A stretch of 64,000 bases of DNA from Mycobacterium sp. SVM_VP21 (GTDB taxonomy: Bacteria > Actinomycetota > Actinomycetes > Mycobacteriales > Mycobacteriaceae), in the NCBI GenBank assembly GCA_024758765.1, contig CP101406.1, forward strand, positions 3,782,001 to 3,846,000, read 5' to 3'. Positions 24,731 to 35,400 of this stretch are shown piece by piece. Under the pieces are notes generated by a model. The model was not told where the DNA came from and did not search any database. It saw only the letters and a list, made by a program, of their open reading frames with translations. The position numbers and the translations under genes were made by a program. Position 1 is the stretch's first letter. The number at the start of each line of letters is the position of its first letter.

Positions 24731-26391
24731 TTGCTGGCCCTCCGGATCCGCGCAGTGATCGCGGCGGCCAGGACGGTCGCGGCGATCACGCCGAGGAATC
24801 CCAGGGCCACGGTCCGGGCCCGATGGTCCGGCGGCGGTGGCGGCGGCGCCGGGGTGATCACCCGCTGTTGCGAGCCCGGCGTCAGCGGGTCACCCACCGG
24901 CACGTTGAAGGTCAGCGCCGCGACCGGGTCGACCAATCCGTAGCCCACCCGGTTGTCGACGCCGGCGGGCGGATTGTGTGCGGTCTGCATGATCCGGTTG
25001 ATCACCTGATGTGCGGTGAGCTGCGGGTATTTCGCCCGCACAAGTGCAGCGACGCCGCTGACGTAGGCGGCCGAGAAGCTGGTGCCCCAGAACGGCATGT
25101 TCTTCTCGCCCACCCGAATCGGCGGGTAGGCGTTGACCGGGACACCGCCCTGCGGGGATAGGCCCATCACGTGGGTGGCCGGGGCGGCCACCCCCACCCA
25201 AGGGCCGGCCATGCTCTTGTCGATCGGTGCTCCGGTGGCGTCCACGCCGCCCACAGACAAGACGTAGTCGGAGAACCACGACGGGCTCGAGATCACCTTG
25301 ACCTGGTTCCAGTCCCGCGGGTCGCTCGGGTTCAGCGGGTCGAACATCGGGTTGTCGGCGCAGCCGGCTTCGCCGACATTGCCGGCGGCCGCGACGATCA
25401 CCGCGTCCTTGACCGTCGCCGCGTACCAGAGGGCTGCCCCCAGCACCTGCTGGTCGAGTCCGGCCGCCACCTGAACGCAGGACGTCACCGAAATGTTGAT
25501 GACCTTGGCGCCCATGTCGGCCGCGTGGACCACGGCCTTGGCCAGCGTGGCCAGCGTGCCCGCCTTGACCCGCTCGTCGTCGTAGCTGAACCGTTGCGGG
25601 TTGACCGGCTCGAACGCCCGCGACGACTGGCGGATCGAGATGACGGTGGCGTGCGGGGCCACCCCGACCACACCGTCGGGGGCGCCTGGCGGCGGCGGGG
25701 GAACTGCGGGCTCGTCTTCGGTCTGCGGATCGGCCGGCCCCGAGGCCGGTGCTACGGCACCCTCCGGCGGTGGGGGTGGAGGTGCCACCTGGGTGATGGT
25801 CACGGGAGCCGGGATCGGCGGCGGGGCCGGTGGGCCGGGCACGTCAGCCGGCGGGAGTGGTTCGCCGATGCTTGGCGGAGGACCGCCGGGCGGGGGGAAC
25901 GCCGGAACTTCTGGCATCGGGCGGGGCATCGGCAGCACACCGAGCGGGGCCGCGGCGATGATCGATGCGGCGATGGTGCCGTGCGCATCGCAGTCCTGCA
26001 GACCGTCCAGCCCCTCCGCGCCGCCCATGATGTAGTCGCCGCCGGCGATCGCGGGCAGCCGTGGGTTCGGTGTGACGCCGGTGTCGATGACGGCCACCGG
26101 CACGCCGTTGCCGGTGGAGTACTGCCATGCCGCGGCGATCCCCAGCATGTCGAATCCCGGTGCCAGCTGGGCCACATCGGGGTTGCTGACGGTGATCGGC
26201 ACACTGCACGAATTCGAGCGGCGCATCGGCTGATCCGGCCCGGGTACCCCGTCAGCTGGCACCAGGACCGGATCGACGGACGGCGGCTCGATGGCCCGCG
26301 CCGGCGGAGGGCTGCTCGACAGACTCACCAACAGCATCACCGCGGCGACCGCTGCCCAGCGGGCGCGCGCGGGGTTCAGTTGCGCACCCAC
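24727..26391 (-). CDS. mycP2: MycP2, mycosin subtilisin-like protease
   Basis: 554 residues from the GTG at 26391 (ribosome site GGGAGG; Rv3886c is about 550). An N-terminal signal peptide ([15 protein letters not shown]) leads to the subtilase domain with Asp near 102 (VAVIDTGV), His near 137 (DAHGT), oxyanion Asn near 336 (AAAGN) and Ser near 436 (GTSFSAAY), all intact. A Pro-rich insertion (about 160-235) separates His from the rest; a C-terminal helix with RIRR anchors it. Mycosins cap and stabilise the secretion complex. It overlaps the end of eccD2. A longer open frame to 26559 is not used. Confidence 0.94.
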   Translation of the reverse strand: MGAQLNPARARWAAVAAVMLLVSLSSSPPPARAIEPPSVDPVLVPADGVPGPDQPMRRSNSCSVPITVSNPDVAQLAPGFDMLGIAAAWQYSTGNGVPVAVIDTGVTPNPRLPAIAGGDYIMGGAEGLDGLQDCDAHGTIAASIIAAAPLGVLPMPRPMPEVPAFPPPGGPPPSIGEPLPPADVPGPPAPPPIPAPVTITQVAPPPPPPEGAVAPASGPADPQTEDEPAVPPPPPGAPDGVVGVAPHATVISIRQSSRAFEPVNPQRFSYDDERVKAGTLATLAKAVVHAADMGAKVINISVTSCVQVAAGLDQQVLGAALWYAATVKDAVIVAAAGNVGEAGCADNPMFDPLNPSDPRDWNQVKVISSPSWFSDYVLSVGGVDATGAPIDKSMAGPWVGVAAPATHVMGLSPQGGVPVNAYPPIRVGEKNMPFWGTSFSAAYVSGVAALVRAKYPQLTAHQVINRIMQTAHNPPAGVDNRVGYGLVDPVAALTFNVPVGDPLTPGSQQRVITPAPPPPPPDHRARTVALGFLGVIAATVLAAAITARIRRASK

Positions 26392-27974
26392 ACGAACAGT
26401 CCTCCCAGCCAAGCGCCAAGCACCCCCACCACAATGAACGCCAGTACTTCGAGCCATTCGACGGCCAGCCGGATCCAGGGCACGAACTTGGTCTCGGGGA
26501 CTAGCAGGCCGGCGGCCACCCCGAGCCCGGTGAAGACCGCGATGGCGGCGGCCGGCCACAAGAACCCGCCGGCGGTGTCACCCGGGTTCGCCAGCGCGTA
26601 TTTGACGATTCCGGTGAGCACGGCCGCGCACGCCCCGCTCACCAGGGCGATCGCTTGGACGCGGCCGGCGAAACCGCGGCCCTGGGTGACGAACAGGCCT
26701 GCCACCAGACCGCACAGCACCAGCGCACCACGTGGCCGGGCGCCGCCCGGTTCCAATACCATCCAGACCGCGATCGGCAGCGCCGTGGCGATCGCGACAC
26801 ACATCCCGACCTGCACCGCGTTGATCAACCGCGCGGAGGCCGCGATCGCGGCGCCGCGTGCCGAGATGTCGACCAGGTCGTCCTCGTCGTCCTCGCCGTC
26901 CTCCGGACTGACCGGGGAGACCGTATCGATCGGCATGTTGGCGCGCCGGGCGAACAGATCCCGCCCGGTGATCGAACCGAAGTACGGCGGGCGCACCCGG
27001 GCAACCCACAGCGCGATCGTTGGCGACATGCGCAACAGGATCAGCAGGCCCAACAGCATGCAGATACCGATCACCTGCGGCGATACCGGATGCCACATCC
27101 GCGCTGCCGCCACCGCCCCGCCGACCGCCGCGGCGGTGACGATCGCGGTGGCTACCGCGGTCTGCGAACGCAGCAGCACGCTTAGCCCAATCGCGCCCAA
27201 CGCCAGGACCGTCAGCCCGATCAACAGGTGAGGCGCGCCCAGGGCCCCGGGTGCCGCGCATAGTGCGGCGCAGGACAGCGCGAGAACGGCCAGCCAGCCG
27301 AATCCGCTGAGCAGGTCATCGCGGGCCGGCCAGTTCCGCCGGATCACCGTGGCACCCAATGCGAGCAGTCCGCCGAGGCCGGCCAGGACCGCCGCGGGCG
27401 GCCAACTGTCGCTGAACGTCCGGGCCCGAACCGCCAGCGTCGACAGCACGACCACCGCCATGGCCATCAGCCCGATCGCGGTGTGTGCCGCGGTCAACGC
27501 GGTGACCGGGGCGAACATCCGATCGACTTTGACATTGAGCAGCCGTGTCACGGTCTGTTCGTCGGCTTTGTGCCCACACTCCTGGCACTTGATCTCGGGT
27601 TGCGCACCGAGTCGGCGGGCCGTCGCGGCCAGCGCACTCGATAGCGATTCGTACTGCGGCTCGAACGAATCGCCACCCACCGCCGGAACCAGAACCAGGG
27701 TGTCGCCGTCCTGTACGCCCAGGTCGTCGAGGCTGCGAGTGATGTCCAGCCGGACGCCGTTGACTTTGTGCAGTTCGTAACTGCCTGGGGGGAGAGCCAC
27801 CCCGTCGAAACCGTGGTGTCGCAGATCCTCGTCGAGCAGCTCGACCATTCCCTCGAAGAATTCCTCCACCGGAATGCCGGCCGGGAAGACCTGGGAGACG
27901 AGGTGTTTGTCGTAAGCGAGACTCACCGCACAGCGTGCCGGAAACGCGACTTTAGCTGTTGTCGGAGAAGTCAC
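26376..27974 (-). CDS. eccD2: EccD2, ESX-2 channel subunit
   Basis: 532 residues (Rv3887c about 509). A ubiquitin-like cytosolic domain (about 8-100; [28 protein letters not shown]) is joined to roughly eleven membrane helices from about residue 155 on, ending in WVRN. EccD lines the membrane core of the T7SS complex as a dimer per protomer. The C-terminal 16 bases overlap mycP2. The start lies five bases after the stop of the ATPase gene. Confidence 0.93.
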   Translation of the reverse strand: MTSPTTAKVAFPARCAVSLAYDKHLVSQVFPAGIPVEEFFEGMVELLDEDLRHHGFDGVALPPGSYELHKVNGVRLDITRSLDDLGVQDGDTLVLVPAVGGDSFEPQYESLSSALAATARRLGAQPEIKCQECGHKADEQTVTRLLNVKVDRMFAPVTALTAAHTAIGLMAMAVVVLSTLAVRARTFSDSWPPAAVLAGLGGLLALGATVIRRNWPARDDLLSGFGWLAVLALSCAALCAAPGALGAPHLLIGLTVLALGAIGLSVLLRSQTAVATAIVTAAAVGGAVAAARMWHPVSPQVIGICMLLGLLILLRMSPTIALWVARVRPPYFGSITGRDLFARRANMPIDTVSPVSPEDGEDDEDDLVDISARGAAIAASARLINAVQVGMCVAIATALPIAVWMVLEPGGARPRGALVLCGLVAGLFVTQGRGFAGRVQAIALVSGACAAVLTGIVKYALANPGDTAGGFLWPAAAIAVFTGLGVAAGLLVPETKFVPWIRLAVEWLEVLAFIVVGVLGAWLGGLFVWVRN

Positions 27975-27979
27975 CGCGC

Positions 27980-28969
27980 TTACCTTTCGGTGTCGGGCAC
28001 GAATTTGTCGGCCAGACCGGCGGTTATCTCAAATAACCGCAGCCGGGTCTTCTTCTTCACCTCGTTATGGACGTCGATGATTCCGCCCTTTGCCAGATGG
28101 GCGTCGTGCGGCATGACTTCCACGGTGGCGCCGGTTTTGCTGAACCGTTCGGTCAGATAGGCCACCGCGGCGCTGTCCTCGCCCGGTGCGGAGTGGTTGA
28201 GGATCACCGTGGACCGTGACACCAGCTCGTGGTAGCCCTGCGAGGCGAGGTAGTCCACCGCCCGCAACACCGGGCGGGACTGGTCCGCGGTGATCCCGGA
28301 GACGAAGACCAGGGTGTCGGTGTTCTCCAAGACCGGCTTCATGACCGGGTGCTCCAGGTCTGCCGAGGTGTCGACCAGGATCACGTTGTGGGTTCGCCGA
28401 AGCCGCGACAACACCCCGCTGAACATGGCAGGGACGAGCGGGCGCAGCTGATCCGAGGTGCGGTTGCCGGCCAGGACATCCAGGCCGACGGCGTTTTGCC
28501 CGAGGTGCTCGCGGATATCGGAATACCCCTGCACGTCGGTGTCGCTCAGAACGGCCGAGTAGTCGCCGGGCGGGTGCTCGTCGATGCGATCGGACAGGGT
28601 CCCGAAGCCCGGAACGGCGTCAATCGCGATCACATTTTCCGGTCGGCATTCCCGGAACACGCTGCCGATAGCGGCGGTCATCGTCGTTACACCGGTGCCG
28701 CCTTTTCCGGACACTAACGTGATCACGTACTGACGCCGGATGTGCCGCCGAATTCTATTGCGCAAATCACGGTAATGACGTTCGCGCGGAGATTCCCCGG
28801 GATTAATAACTTTCGCCGACACGACATAGATCAGTTTGCGCCAGCCCGAGCCGGGAGGAATTTTGCGCGGTGTCGCCAGATCGGAAATGCGCATGGAATC
28901 CGATACGGAATCCCGGTAGCGGTGGCTGGATGCCGGATCCCATCGCCCGGATGAGCCTTCGTCAGGCAT
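27980..28969 (-). CDS. MinD/ParA-like ATPase of the ESX-2 locus (Rv3888c-like)
   Basis: About 329 residues from the ATG at 28969 (Rv3888c about 341). After a polar N-terminus and a basic segment ([19 protein letters not shown]), a MinD/SIMIBI domain begins with [17 protein letters not shown] near residue 100, DAVPGFGTL and [10 protein letters not shown]. The deviant Walker A keeps the first Lys (GKGG) but has Val where the second Lys is expected. EspI of ESX-1 and related ATPases occupy comparable positions and are thought to regulate secretion with ATP level. The start is uncertain; GTG codons upstream are possible, and the frame stays open to 29233. Confidence 0.82.
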   Translation of the reverse strand: MPDEGSSGRWDPASSHRYRDSVSDSMRISDLATPRKIPPGSGWRKLIYVVSAKVINPGESPRERHYRDLRNRIRRHIRRQYVITLVSGKGGTGVTTMTAAIGSVFRECRPENVIAIDAVPGFGTLSDRIDEHPPGDYSAVLSDTDVQGYSDIREHLGQNAVGLDVLAGNRTSDQLRPLVPAMFSGVLSRLRRTHNVILVDTSADLEHPVMKPVLENTDTLVFVSGITADQSRPVLRAVDYLASQGYHELVSRSTVILNHSAPGEDSAAVAYLTERFSKTGATVEVMPHDAHLAKGGIIDVHNEVKKKTRLRLFEITAGLADKFVPDTER

Positions 28970-29090
28970 ATTCTGGCTATTCCATGGGCTCGTCACGTGC
29001 GTGATGTTAACACGATTGCTGATTCCGTGTTTGCGACGTTTCTGATGGGGGACGGTAATGCACGGTAATGGTGAAGATGTGAATTCACTG

Positions 29091-29939
29091 TCATACAACG
29101 CGCCGATGTGAATGCCAGTCCGCACCGGCTGGGAGTCGAGCGATGAGCCGCAGGATGGCGTTGGCGATGTCGGCACGTGTACCGGGGGAGACGATCTGGT
29201 AGCGGCGACCGCTGTTGTCGATGTTCTCCACACAGACGCGGCCCGACGGGGTGTCCGAGATCAGCACCGCGGTGTCCGCGATCGCCATCCGCGCCAGCCC
29301 CTCGGGGCCGGCACCTGGCTGGATCGCGACGATGTTGGCCTGGCCGGACAATTCCGGGTCGGCGGCCAGCGCCACCATCTGCTGCTGGTCGATGTCGAGC
29401 CGTTGTGCGGCCAGGTAGCGACGCAGACTGTCCTGGTCTCGGACCCGCTCGAGCAGTTCCTTGGTGTCGAGGGTGACCGGCCGCAGCTTGGCGGCCTCGG
29501 TGACGCCGCACAACCGCTCGATCTGGCCGACCAGCAGATCACCCGCGGCCGCCTGGTCGGTGGCGCTGCCGGCGGGGTAGAGCCGCACCTCTTGGTCATG
29601 GCGTTCGAGCACCACCCACCAGGAGGCGAACCGGCTGATCGAGACGCGGGTCAGGTGCTGGGGCTCGCCGGAGGGCCGCCCGGGGAAATGCAGGTTCAGC
29701 ATCAGCGCGATGTCGCGCCGCATGATCACCGTCAGCCATTCCCGGACCATCGAGTCCACTTCGCCTTGGTCATCGAGCACACCGATCGCGGTGAGTTCCT
29801 CGGCGATGGGGTGTCGCAGCGCCCGCTCGGCGGTGTCCAGGCGGGGCAGTAGGGGGCGAAGTCCCAGTTCCGGACAGAGCGTCTCGATCCCGGTGACGGC
29901 CTGCAGTACCCACAGCCCGTCGAGCGTCGTAGTCAGCAC
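29091..29939 (-). CDS. espG2: EspG2, cytosolic PE/PPE chaperone
   Basis: 282 residues (Rv3889c about 276). The EspG family pattern is clear: LDGLWVLQAVTGIETLCPELGLRP at the start, SRFASWWVVLERHDQEVRLYP in the middle and GRRYQIVSPGTRADI near the end. EspG binds the hh tip of PPE proteins in PE-PPE pairs and delivers them to their own ESX system, so its partner is expected to be the PE/PPE pair at 30806-32308. Its place between esxC and the ATPase is the ESX-2 order. Confidence 0.92.
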   Translation of the reverse strand: MLTTTLDGLWVLQAVTGIETLCPELGLRPLLPRLDTAERALRHPIAEELTAIGVLDDQGEVDSMVREWLTVIMRRDIALMLNLHFPGRPSGEPQHLTRVSISRFASWWVVLERHDQEVRLYPAGSATDQAAAGDLLVGQIERLCGVTEAAKLRPVTLDTKELLERVRDQDSLRRYLAAQRLDIDQQQMVALAADPELSGQANIVAIQPGAGPEGLARMAIADTAVLISDTPSGRVCVENIDNSGRRYQIVSPGTRADIANAILRLIARLPAGADWHSHRRVV

Positions 29940-30043
29940 GTCACCCTCGTCTCACCTGTGGTTGCGGTAGTCGGCCTGACGCACGAAATGGGGCATCTGC
30001 GCCGGTGGCGCAGACACCCCACCTCGGTGACGATCGGGGTCGA

Positions 30044-30337
30044 TCAGAAGAGCGACTGGATCGTCTGGTCGGTCGAAATAGCCCCTTCCAGCACGGAGCC
30101 GATGGTCGAACCGTGCTGCCCGATGGTCTCGATCAGGCCCTGCAGGCCGGACAGCATCTGGGCCTGGGCTTCGAAGAAGCCGGTGGCACCGTGGCCGGCG
30201 AAGTACTCGGTCAGCATCTGGGTGAGCTGGTGGGAGTCCTGGTGGATCTGGTCGAGGGTGCCGGCGCTGCTGACCACGCTGTGGGCGTGGTCGGAGACGG
30301 GGCCGGGGTTGTAGGTGATACCGCCACTGTCTGCCAT
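30044..30337 (-). CDS. esxC: EsxC, WXG100-family ESX-2 substrate
   Basis: 97 residues from the ATG at 30337. Helix-turn-helix of WXG100 size. FAGHGATGFFEAQAQMLSGL replaces the W-x-G turn and QGLIETIGQHG follows, closely matching Rv3890c as I remember it. The C-terminus ends TDQTIQSLF and has no YxxxD/E signal. It pairs with EsxD, encoded 35 bases upstream, as an exported heterodimer. Confidence 0.93.
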   Translation of the reverse strand: MADSGGITYNPGPVSDHAHSVVSSAGTLDQIHQDSHQLTQMLTEYFAGHGATGFFEAQAQMLSGLQGLIETIGQHGSTIGSVLEGAISTDQTIQSLF

Positions 30338-30372
30338 GGGGATCGTTGTCCTTTCGAGTACGGGGGTGGGGG

Positions 30373-30690
30373 TTAGGCGGACTGTCCGCCGAAGAGCGCG
30401 TGGAAGGCGTGCTCGGAGTGGGACTCGTGAGACTCCATCAGGGCAGCGGCCTGGTTGAGGCCCTCGGTCAGGCGGTGGCCGCCGGTGAGGACTTTCTGCA
30501 TGTCTTCGTGGATCTGCGCGGCGGTGGCGTACGAGGCCTTGGAGCCGCCACCGTCCCACGTCCCAGCGCCCAGGATGTTCTCGTGGTCGGCCAGGTACTG
30601 GTTGGCGATCGCCTGCGCGTGTTCGATGTGCTGCGACAACTTCGACGCGGTGTTCCGCATCAGTTCGGGCGTGACGACAATGGCTGCCAT
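30373..30690 (-). CDS. esxD: EsxD, WXG100-family ESX-2 substrate
   Basis: 105 residues. The turn between the two helices is GTWDGGG, a W-x-G. LTGGHRLTEGLNQAAALMESHE matches EsxD (Rv3891c). The C-terminus HAFHALFGGQSA lacks the YxxxD/E motif. The ribosome site GAGGAACC precedes the ATG. It lies first of the esxD-esxC pair. Confidence 0.93.
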   Translation of the reverse strand: MAAIVVTPELMRNTASKLSQHIEHAQAIANQYLADHENILGAGTWDGGGSKASYATAAQIHEDMQKVLTGGHRLTEGLNQAAALMESHESHSEHAFHALFGGQSA

Positions 30691-30805
30691 CGGTTCCTCC
30701 TCGGTTGTAGAACAACCCCCCCGGGTTCGGTGGGATATAGCTGGCGGTAGTGTATTGGCTCCTCTCGGATGTGTCGATTCACCCTGTATTCATCAAACGC
30801 CCAGG

Positions 30806-32002
30806 TCACACCCGGTCGTCGACAACTCGCACGGTGTTGGTCCGCTCGGAGGACCGGTCGCCTTGACCGTTTCCGGAGCCCTTTCCGCCCGCCCCGGCGC
30901 CGTGGGCCATGGGCATGCCGCCCATGCCTCCGGCGCTGGTGGTCGTCACCCGCTGGGACTCGACCGAGCCCAGCGCGCCGCTGGGCCGCAACCCCACCGG
31001 ACGCCCGCCACCTGACTCGAATGCGCTCACGGGTCGGGTGAACGCTGACACCGGCGCGCCCGCGCCGCCGCCCCCGAAGCCGCCCGCGCCGGGTGCGGAC
31101 GTCGCATTGGCCAGCATGGCGGTGGCCGGCACGCCACCGGCTCCCGCCGGATTGAGAGCGCCGCCCAGCATGCTCGGGTTCATGAACATGCCCATCAGCG
31201 ACTGCATCGGGCTCATCATCGACTGGGGCATCTGCATCAGCGACTGCGGCGCCTGCATCAACGTAGAGCCGATCTGCTGGACCGGTCCCAGCATCGAACT
31301 CATCTGCGAGCCCATGCCCTGGGCCGCGTTGGCGCCCTGGCCAGCGGCATTGCTTGCCGTCGACGTACCGGTGTAGGCGGCGCGCATGGCACCGCCGGCC
31401 GCGGCCTGCGATGCCGCTTCGCCGACCGCGCTGGCCGCTGCCGCCGGAGCCGCGGGTGAAGCGCCCATCCCGGCCACCGGGGCCGGAACCGTCAGGCTGG
31501 AAATGAGCGCGGTAAGCACCGCCCCGTAGGAAGCGCCCACCGCGGCGTTGTTGGGCCAGAACAGGCCGTAGTACTCGAATTCGAGCGACGTGATGCGCGG
31601 CGTCAACGCCCCCAGCACCGACGGATTGATCCCGTAGTCGGTGGCCGTCTCGACCCGGTTCTCCTCGCACTCCTGAGTGGTACGCATGCTGCCGTAGGCC
31701 AGCTGGTAGGCCTCGACTGCCGCCGCGACGATCGGCGCCTTGACATCCACCCAGCCCGCGAGCCCGTGCAGGGCCACGTTCAGCAGGGTTGCGTTGAGAA
31801 CCGACCCCTCCGATCCGGCGCCGATCCAACCGATCGAGGTCAATGCCGTGTTGACCGCCGAGGCGATTCCCGACGCGTGGTGGGCCACACCCAAAGACGT
31901 CCATGCCGCCCCGTTGGTCAGCATGGTCGCAACGCCCGCGCCGGATTTAATCAACATGTCGTTGGTCTCCGGTGTGCGGGCGGCCCACCCCGGGTCGGCC
32001 AC
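30806..32002 (-). CDS. PPE69: PPE-family protein (PPE69-like) of ESX-2
   Basis: 398 residues, the same size as PPE69 (Rv3892c). The N-terminal PPE domain (about 1-175) has WAARTPETND where most PPEs have PPEVNS, so only PE of the name-giving motif is kept. The middle is Met/Gln/Pro-rich (repeats such as MQAPQSLMQMPQSMM), and the C-terminus Gly-rich, ending TVRVVDDRV. It is three bases downstream of the PE gene and should form the PE-PPE heterodimer recognised by EspG2. Confidence 0.92.
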   Translation of the reverse strand: MADPGWAARTPETNDMLIKSGAGVATMLTNGAAWTSLGVAHHASGIASAVNTALTSIGWIGAGSEGSVLNATLLNVALHGLAGWVDVKAPIVAAAVEAYQLAYGSMRTTQECEENRVETATDYGINPSVLGALTPRITSLEFEYYGLFWPNNAAVGASYGAVLTALISSLTVPAPVAGMGASPAAPAAAASAVGEAASQAAAGGAMRAAYTGTSTASNAAGQGANAAQGMGSQMSSMLGPVQQIGSTLMQAPQSLMQMPQSMMSPMQSLMGMFMNPSMLGGALNPAGAGGVPATAMLANATSAPGAGGFGGGGAGAPVSAFTRPVSAFESGGGRPVGLRPSGALGSVESQRVTTTSAGGMGGMPMAHGAGAGGKGSGNGQGDRSSERTNTVRVVDDRV

Positions 32003-32005
32003 TGA

Positions 32006-32308
32006 TTAGCCGCCGAGTGCGACGGTGGCGGCTCGCAGCGCTTCGGTGGCGCCGTACACACCCGAGGCGGTGGCCTGCGCACCGGAGAACAGCCCGCGCT
32101 GCGCCGAATGCTCGGCGACGATGCCGAGGTATTCGGATCCGGATGCCAGCAGGGCGGCCTGGAACGCGATGGAATCGGGGTCGTTGCCCATCGGCAGAAC
32201 GCCCAGCAGGGCCGGGCTGGCCGCGGAGGCGGCCGCCTCCGTTTCAGCGGTGATTCCCGCTTCGACGCCCGATGACGCCAGGACTGCTTCCGGTTCGACA
32301 GAGAACAT
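32006..32308 (-). CDS. PE36: PE-family protein (PE36-like) of ESX-2
   Basis: 100 residues from the ATG at 32308 (ribosome site GGGGAGG). Pro-Glu occurs near the N-terminus (SVEPEAV), followed by two helices. YGATE near residue 85 is a YxxxE export signal after the second helix, the only such motif in the ESX-2 substrates here. It is cotranslated with the PPE gene three bases downstream. An ORF start at 32341 has no ribosome site. Confidence 0.9.
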   Translation of the reverse strand: MFSVEPEAVLASSGVEAGITAETEAAASAASPALLGVLPMGNDPDSIAFQAALLASGSEYLGIVAEHSAQRGLFSGAQATASGVYGATEALRAATVALGG

Positions 32309-32422
32309 AATTTCCTCCCCTATAGGCCTCATCAGCCTCATCGCTGATATGCCGACGTTGGCAGGTCGGAGTTGATCGTAAACCGATATCGGGACGCCGT
32401 CACTTCACGATGTAAATACCGG

Positions 32423-35400
32423 TTATTGCTGCTCGAAATCGTGGATCATCGACGAAGGCACTCCGACCAGCACACCTTCCACCTCGGAATCGTTGACCAG
32501 TAAACCCCGGCCCGCGGGCAACGCCTGTGCCCGCACCATCCGATTGACCTTGTTCTGCGGGTCGTTGTCCATGAACAAAGTGGGCACCTTGGCGGCGCGT
32601 TGCGTCTTGACCCAGGGGTCCATCTCCAGCTGGCCGAAGTTGGACGAGTTCCTGGTGGTGAACACGTGCAGCCCGATCTGGCGGCCCCGCTCCATCAGCT
32701 TCCACAACGCCGCGCCCACCGGGGGCTTGGCCGGATGGATCTGCGCCGGACGCAAATCCTGCACGTCGTCGATCAACACGAAATGGCGCGGTCCCTCCCA
32801 AGGCTTGAGTGCGCGCAGCTCCTCCTGGCTGAGGCCCTTGGCGGGCAGCCGGGGCAGCAGAACCTGCTGGGCCAGCGTGGTCAGCACCTCGTCGATCTCG
32901 TCCTGGTCGTAGGCGTAGGCATTGACGTAGCCGGCGCCCTGCAGGTCGCGCAACGGTCCGGTCTTGGGGTCGACGATGGTGATCTGGGCGTCCTGCGGGC
33001 TGAACCGCGCCATCACCGCTTCGCCGACGGCGGCCAGGGTGGCGCTCTTGCCGCATAGGGCCCGCCCCAGAATCATCATCCCGGGATGTTCGGACAGCAT
33101 CAGCGGCACCGGCAGCAGATCGTGCTGCTCGCCGATCATGAACGCGATCGACGGGGCGGTCTGGGCGAGCGGACGCTGTGCCACGTCGTAGGCCAGGATC
33201 TCCGACAGCGCCACCGCGGGCGGCAGCCGCTTGAGCGTGGCGTGCTTGGTCACCCCGGCGACCTCGGCGACCCGCGCCCCCAGTTCTCGGGTACCGATCC
33301 GGGCGCCGTCCTCGGCGGCCAGCTCCGGCACCCCGATCAGCATCTCGTGCAGCGACTCGGTCAGGCCGAAGCCGGGCCGGTTCACGGTGCGCTTGGCGGC
33401 ATCGCGGGCGTCCAGAGACGCCGTACCCATCTCGTTCTCGCCCGGGTTTTGCAGACGCAGCTGGATGCGTACGTCCGAGTTCTGCAGCAGCGTCTGGCGC
33501 TGGCCGTGGATCCAGCCAGAAGCACTGGTCATCAGGTGCACGCCGTACTCGGGACCGACACCACTGAGGGCGATGATCCGGTCGCCGAGCATGGTGTCGG
33601 CGGCGTAGAGGTCGGAGAAGTCGTCGATGACCAGGAACACGTCGCCGTACGGGTCATTGGGATCGGTGCCCGCGAGGCTTTCGCCGCCGGAACCGAAGCG
33701 CCGCTCCCGAAATTCGTTGATATCGATCTTGTCGCGACGGAAGGTGTCTTGGCGGGCGCTGATCAGCGCGGCCATGGTCGCCACAGTGCGCTCCACGCCC
33801 TCGCGGTCAGCCGGTGAGACGATGTCGGCCACATGCGGCAGGGTCTCGGCGTAGCCCAGTGTGGCGCCGCCCACGCAGAAGAACGTCAACCGCGCCGGGG
33901 AATACATCAGCGCCGCCGAACACATCAGCGTCATCAGTGTCGTCGTCTTGCCGCGGCTCTTGGCGCCGACCACCATCACGTTGCTGCGCAACACGTCGAC
34001 GCAGTGAACCAGCTGCTGGGCGTCCTCGGGGATGTCTCTGACGGCCAGCGGCCACACCAGCCCGGGGTTGCGGCCGTAGTCCACGTCCCACGGCTTGCCC
34101 CGGTAGCGGGCCACCAGCTCATCGACCGATTCGGAGATCTCCAACGGGGGCAGCCACGGCAGGTGCGGTGCCGTGCGGTCGGCGGCGATCAGGGACTCGC
34201 GCAGCACGTCGACGATCTTCTTCTTCTTGAACCCGTCGGCGTGCAGGAGGAACTCGTCGGGCTCGGCGTCGGTGGCCGACATGTCCTGCAGCGCTTGGGC
34301 GTCCACCTCGTCCAGCGGCTGGTACTGCCAGGTGTAGAGCCGCGGCTTGGTCAAGGTCATGTCGAGGGTTTTGCCCGTCGACGACTTGCGCTTGGGGACG
34401 ACGAACGGCGCCGACAGGTAGAAGCATCGGAACGGGTCCAGGTCGCGCGGGCCGACTTTCAGAAGGCCGAAGCCGTTCTCTTTCGAGGGCAGGTGATAGG
34501 CGGCATCCGAGCCGATCACCTCGCGGCTGTCGTCACCGGACTCGGCGCGCAGTGCGACCCGGAAGGCGATGTTGGACTTGACTTTCTGCAACGATGACAG
34601 GTCCAGGCGCTGCCCGCCGAGCATGAAGAAGACGTTGGCGCCGCGGCCTTCCTGGCCGATGTGGATGATCAGGTCGATCCACTTCGGGTGATTCTGGAAC
34701 AGCTCCAGGTATTCGTCGATCACCACCAACAGGATCGGCACCGGCTCCAGATCCCGGCCGGCCAGCCGGATCTCCTCGTAGTCGTTGGCATCGCGCGCGC
34801 CGACGGAGTTGAACAGGCGGTAGCGCCGGGCGATCTCACCGTCGATGGCCCTGCGCATCCGTTCGGCGAGGTGTCGCTCGTCCTTACCGAGGTTGGACAG
34901 CGCCGCCGACACATGCGGGATGCCGAGGATGTCCTGGGCCGCGGACTCGAACTTCATGTCCACGAAGATCACGTTGAAGGTCTCCGGCGAGTGCGTCAGC
35001 GCGATGCCGTACACCAGGGACAGGAAGAACTCCGATTTGCCCGAGCCGCTGGTGCCGATCACCACGGAGTGGAAACCGAAGCCGCCGAAGTCTTTTGCGC
35101 GCAGCACGACGTTCTGCAATTCGCCGTTGGGTTTGGCGCCGACCGGGATCTCCGCCCAGCGCTCGTCGCCGCGACTGCGTCGCTCGGCCCACAGTCGGTC
35201 GACGTTGAGCTCACGCGCGTCGTCGATTCCCAGCGCGCGCAACAGTTCCAGGGCGCCGCTGCCCGCGTCGGCGACATCGACACTGGCCGTCGGGGACCAG
35301 CGTGCCATCGCCCGCGCGTACCGGTAGGCGCGCGGCACCGACAGCTGGTCGGCATGGGCGAAGAACTTGCCGCCGGAGCGCAGCATGGGCCGTGAAGGAT

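Noticed and set aside
25171..27231. 686-codon plus-strand frame opposite mycP2/eccD2
   Set aside because: Shadow ORF of high-GC coding sequence; Arg/His-rich with no fold.
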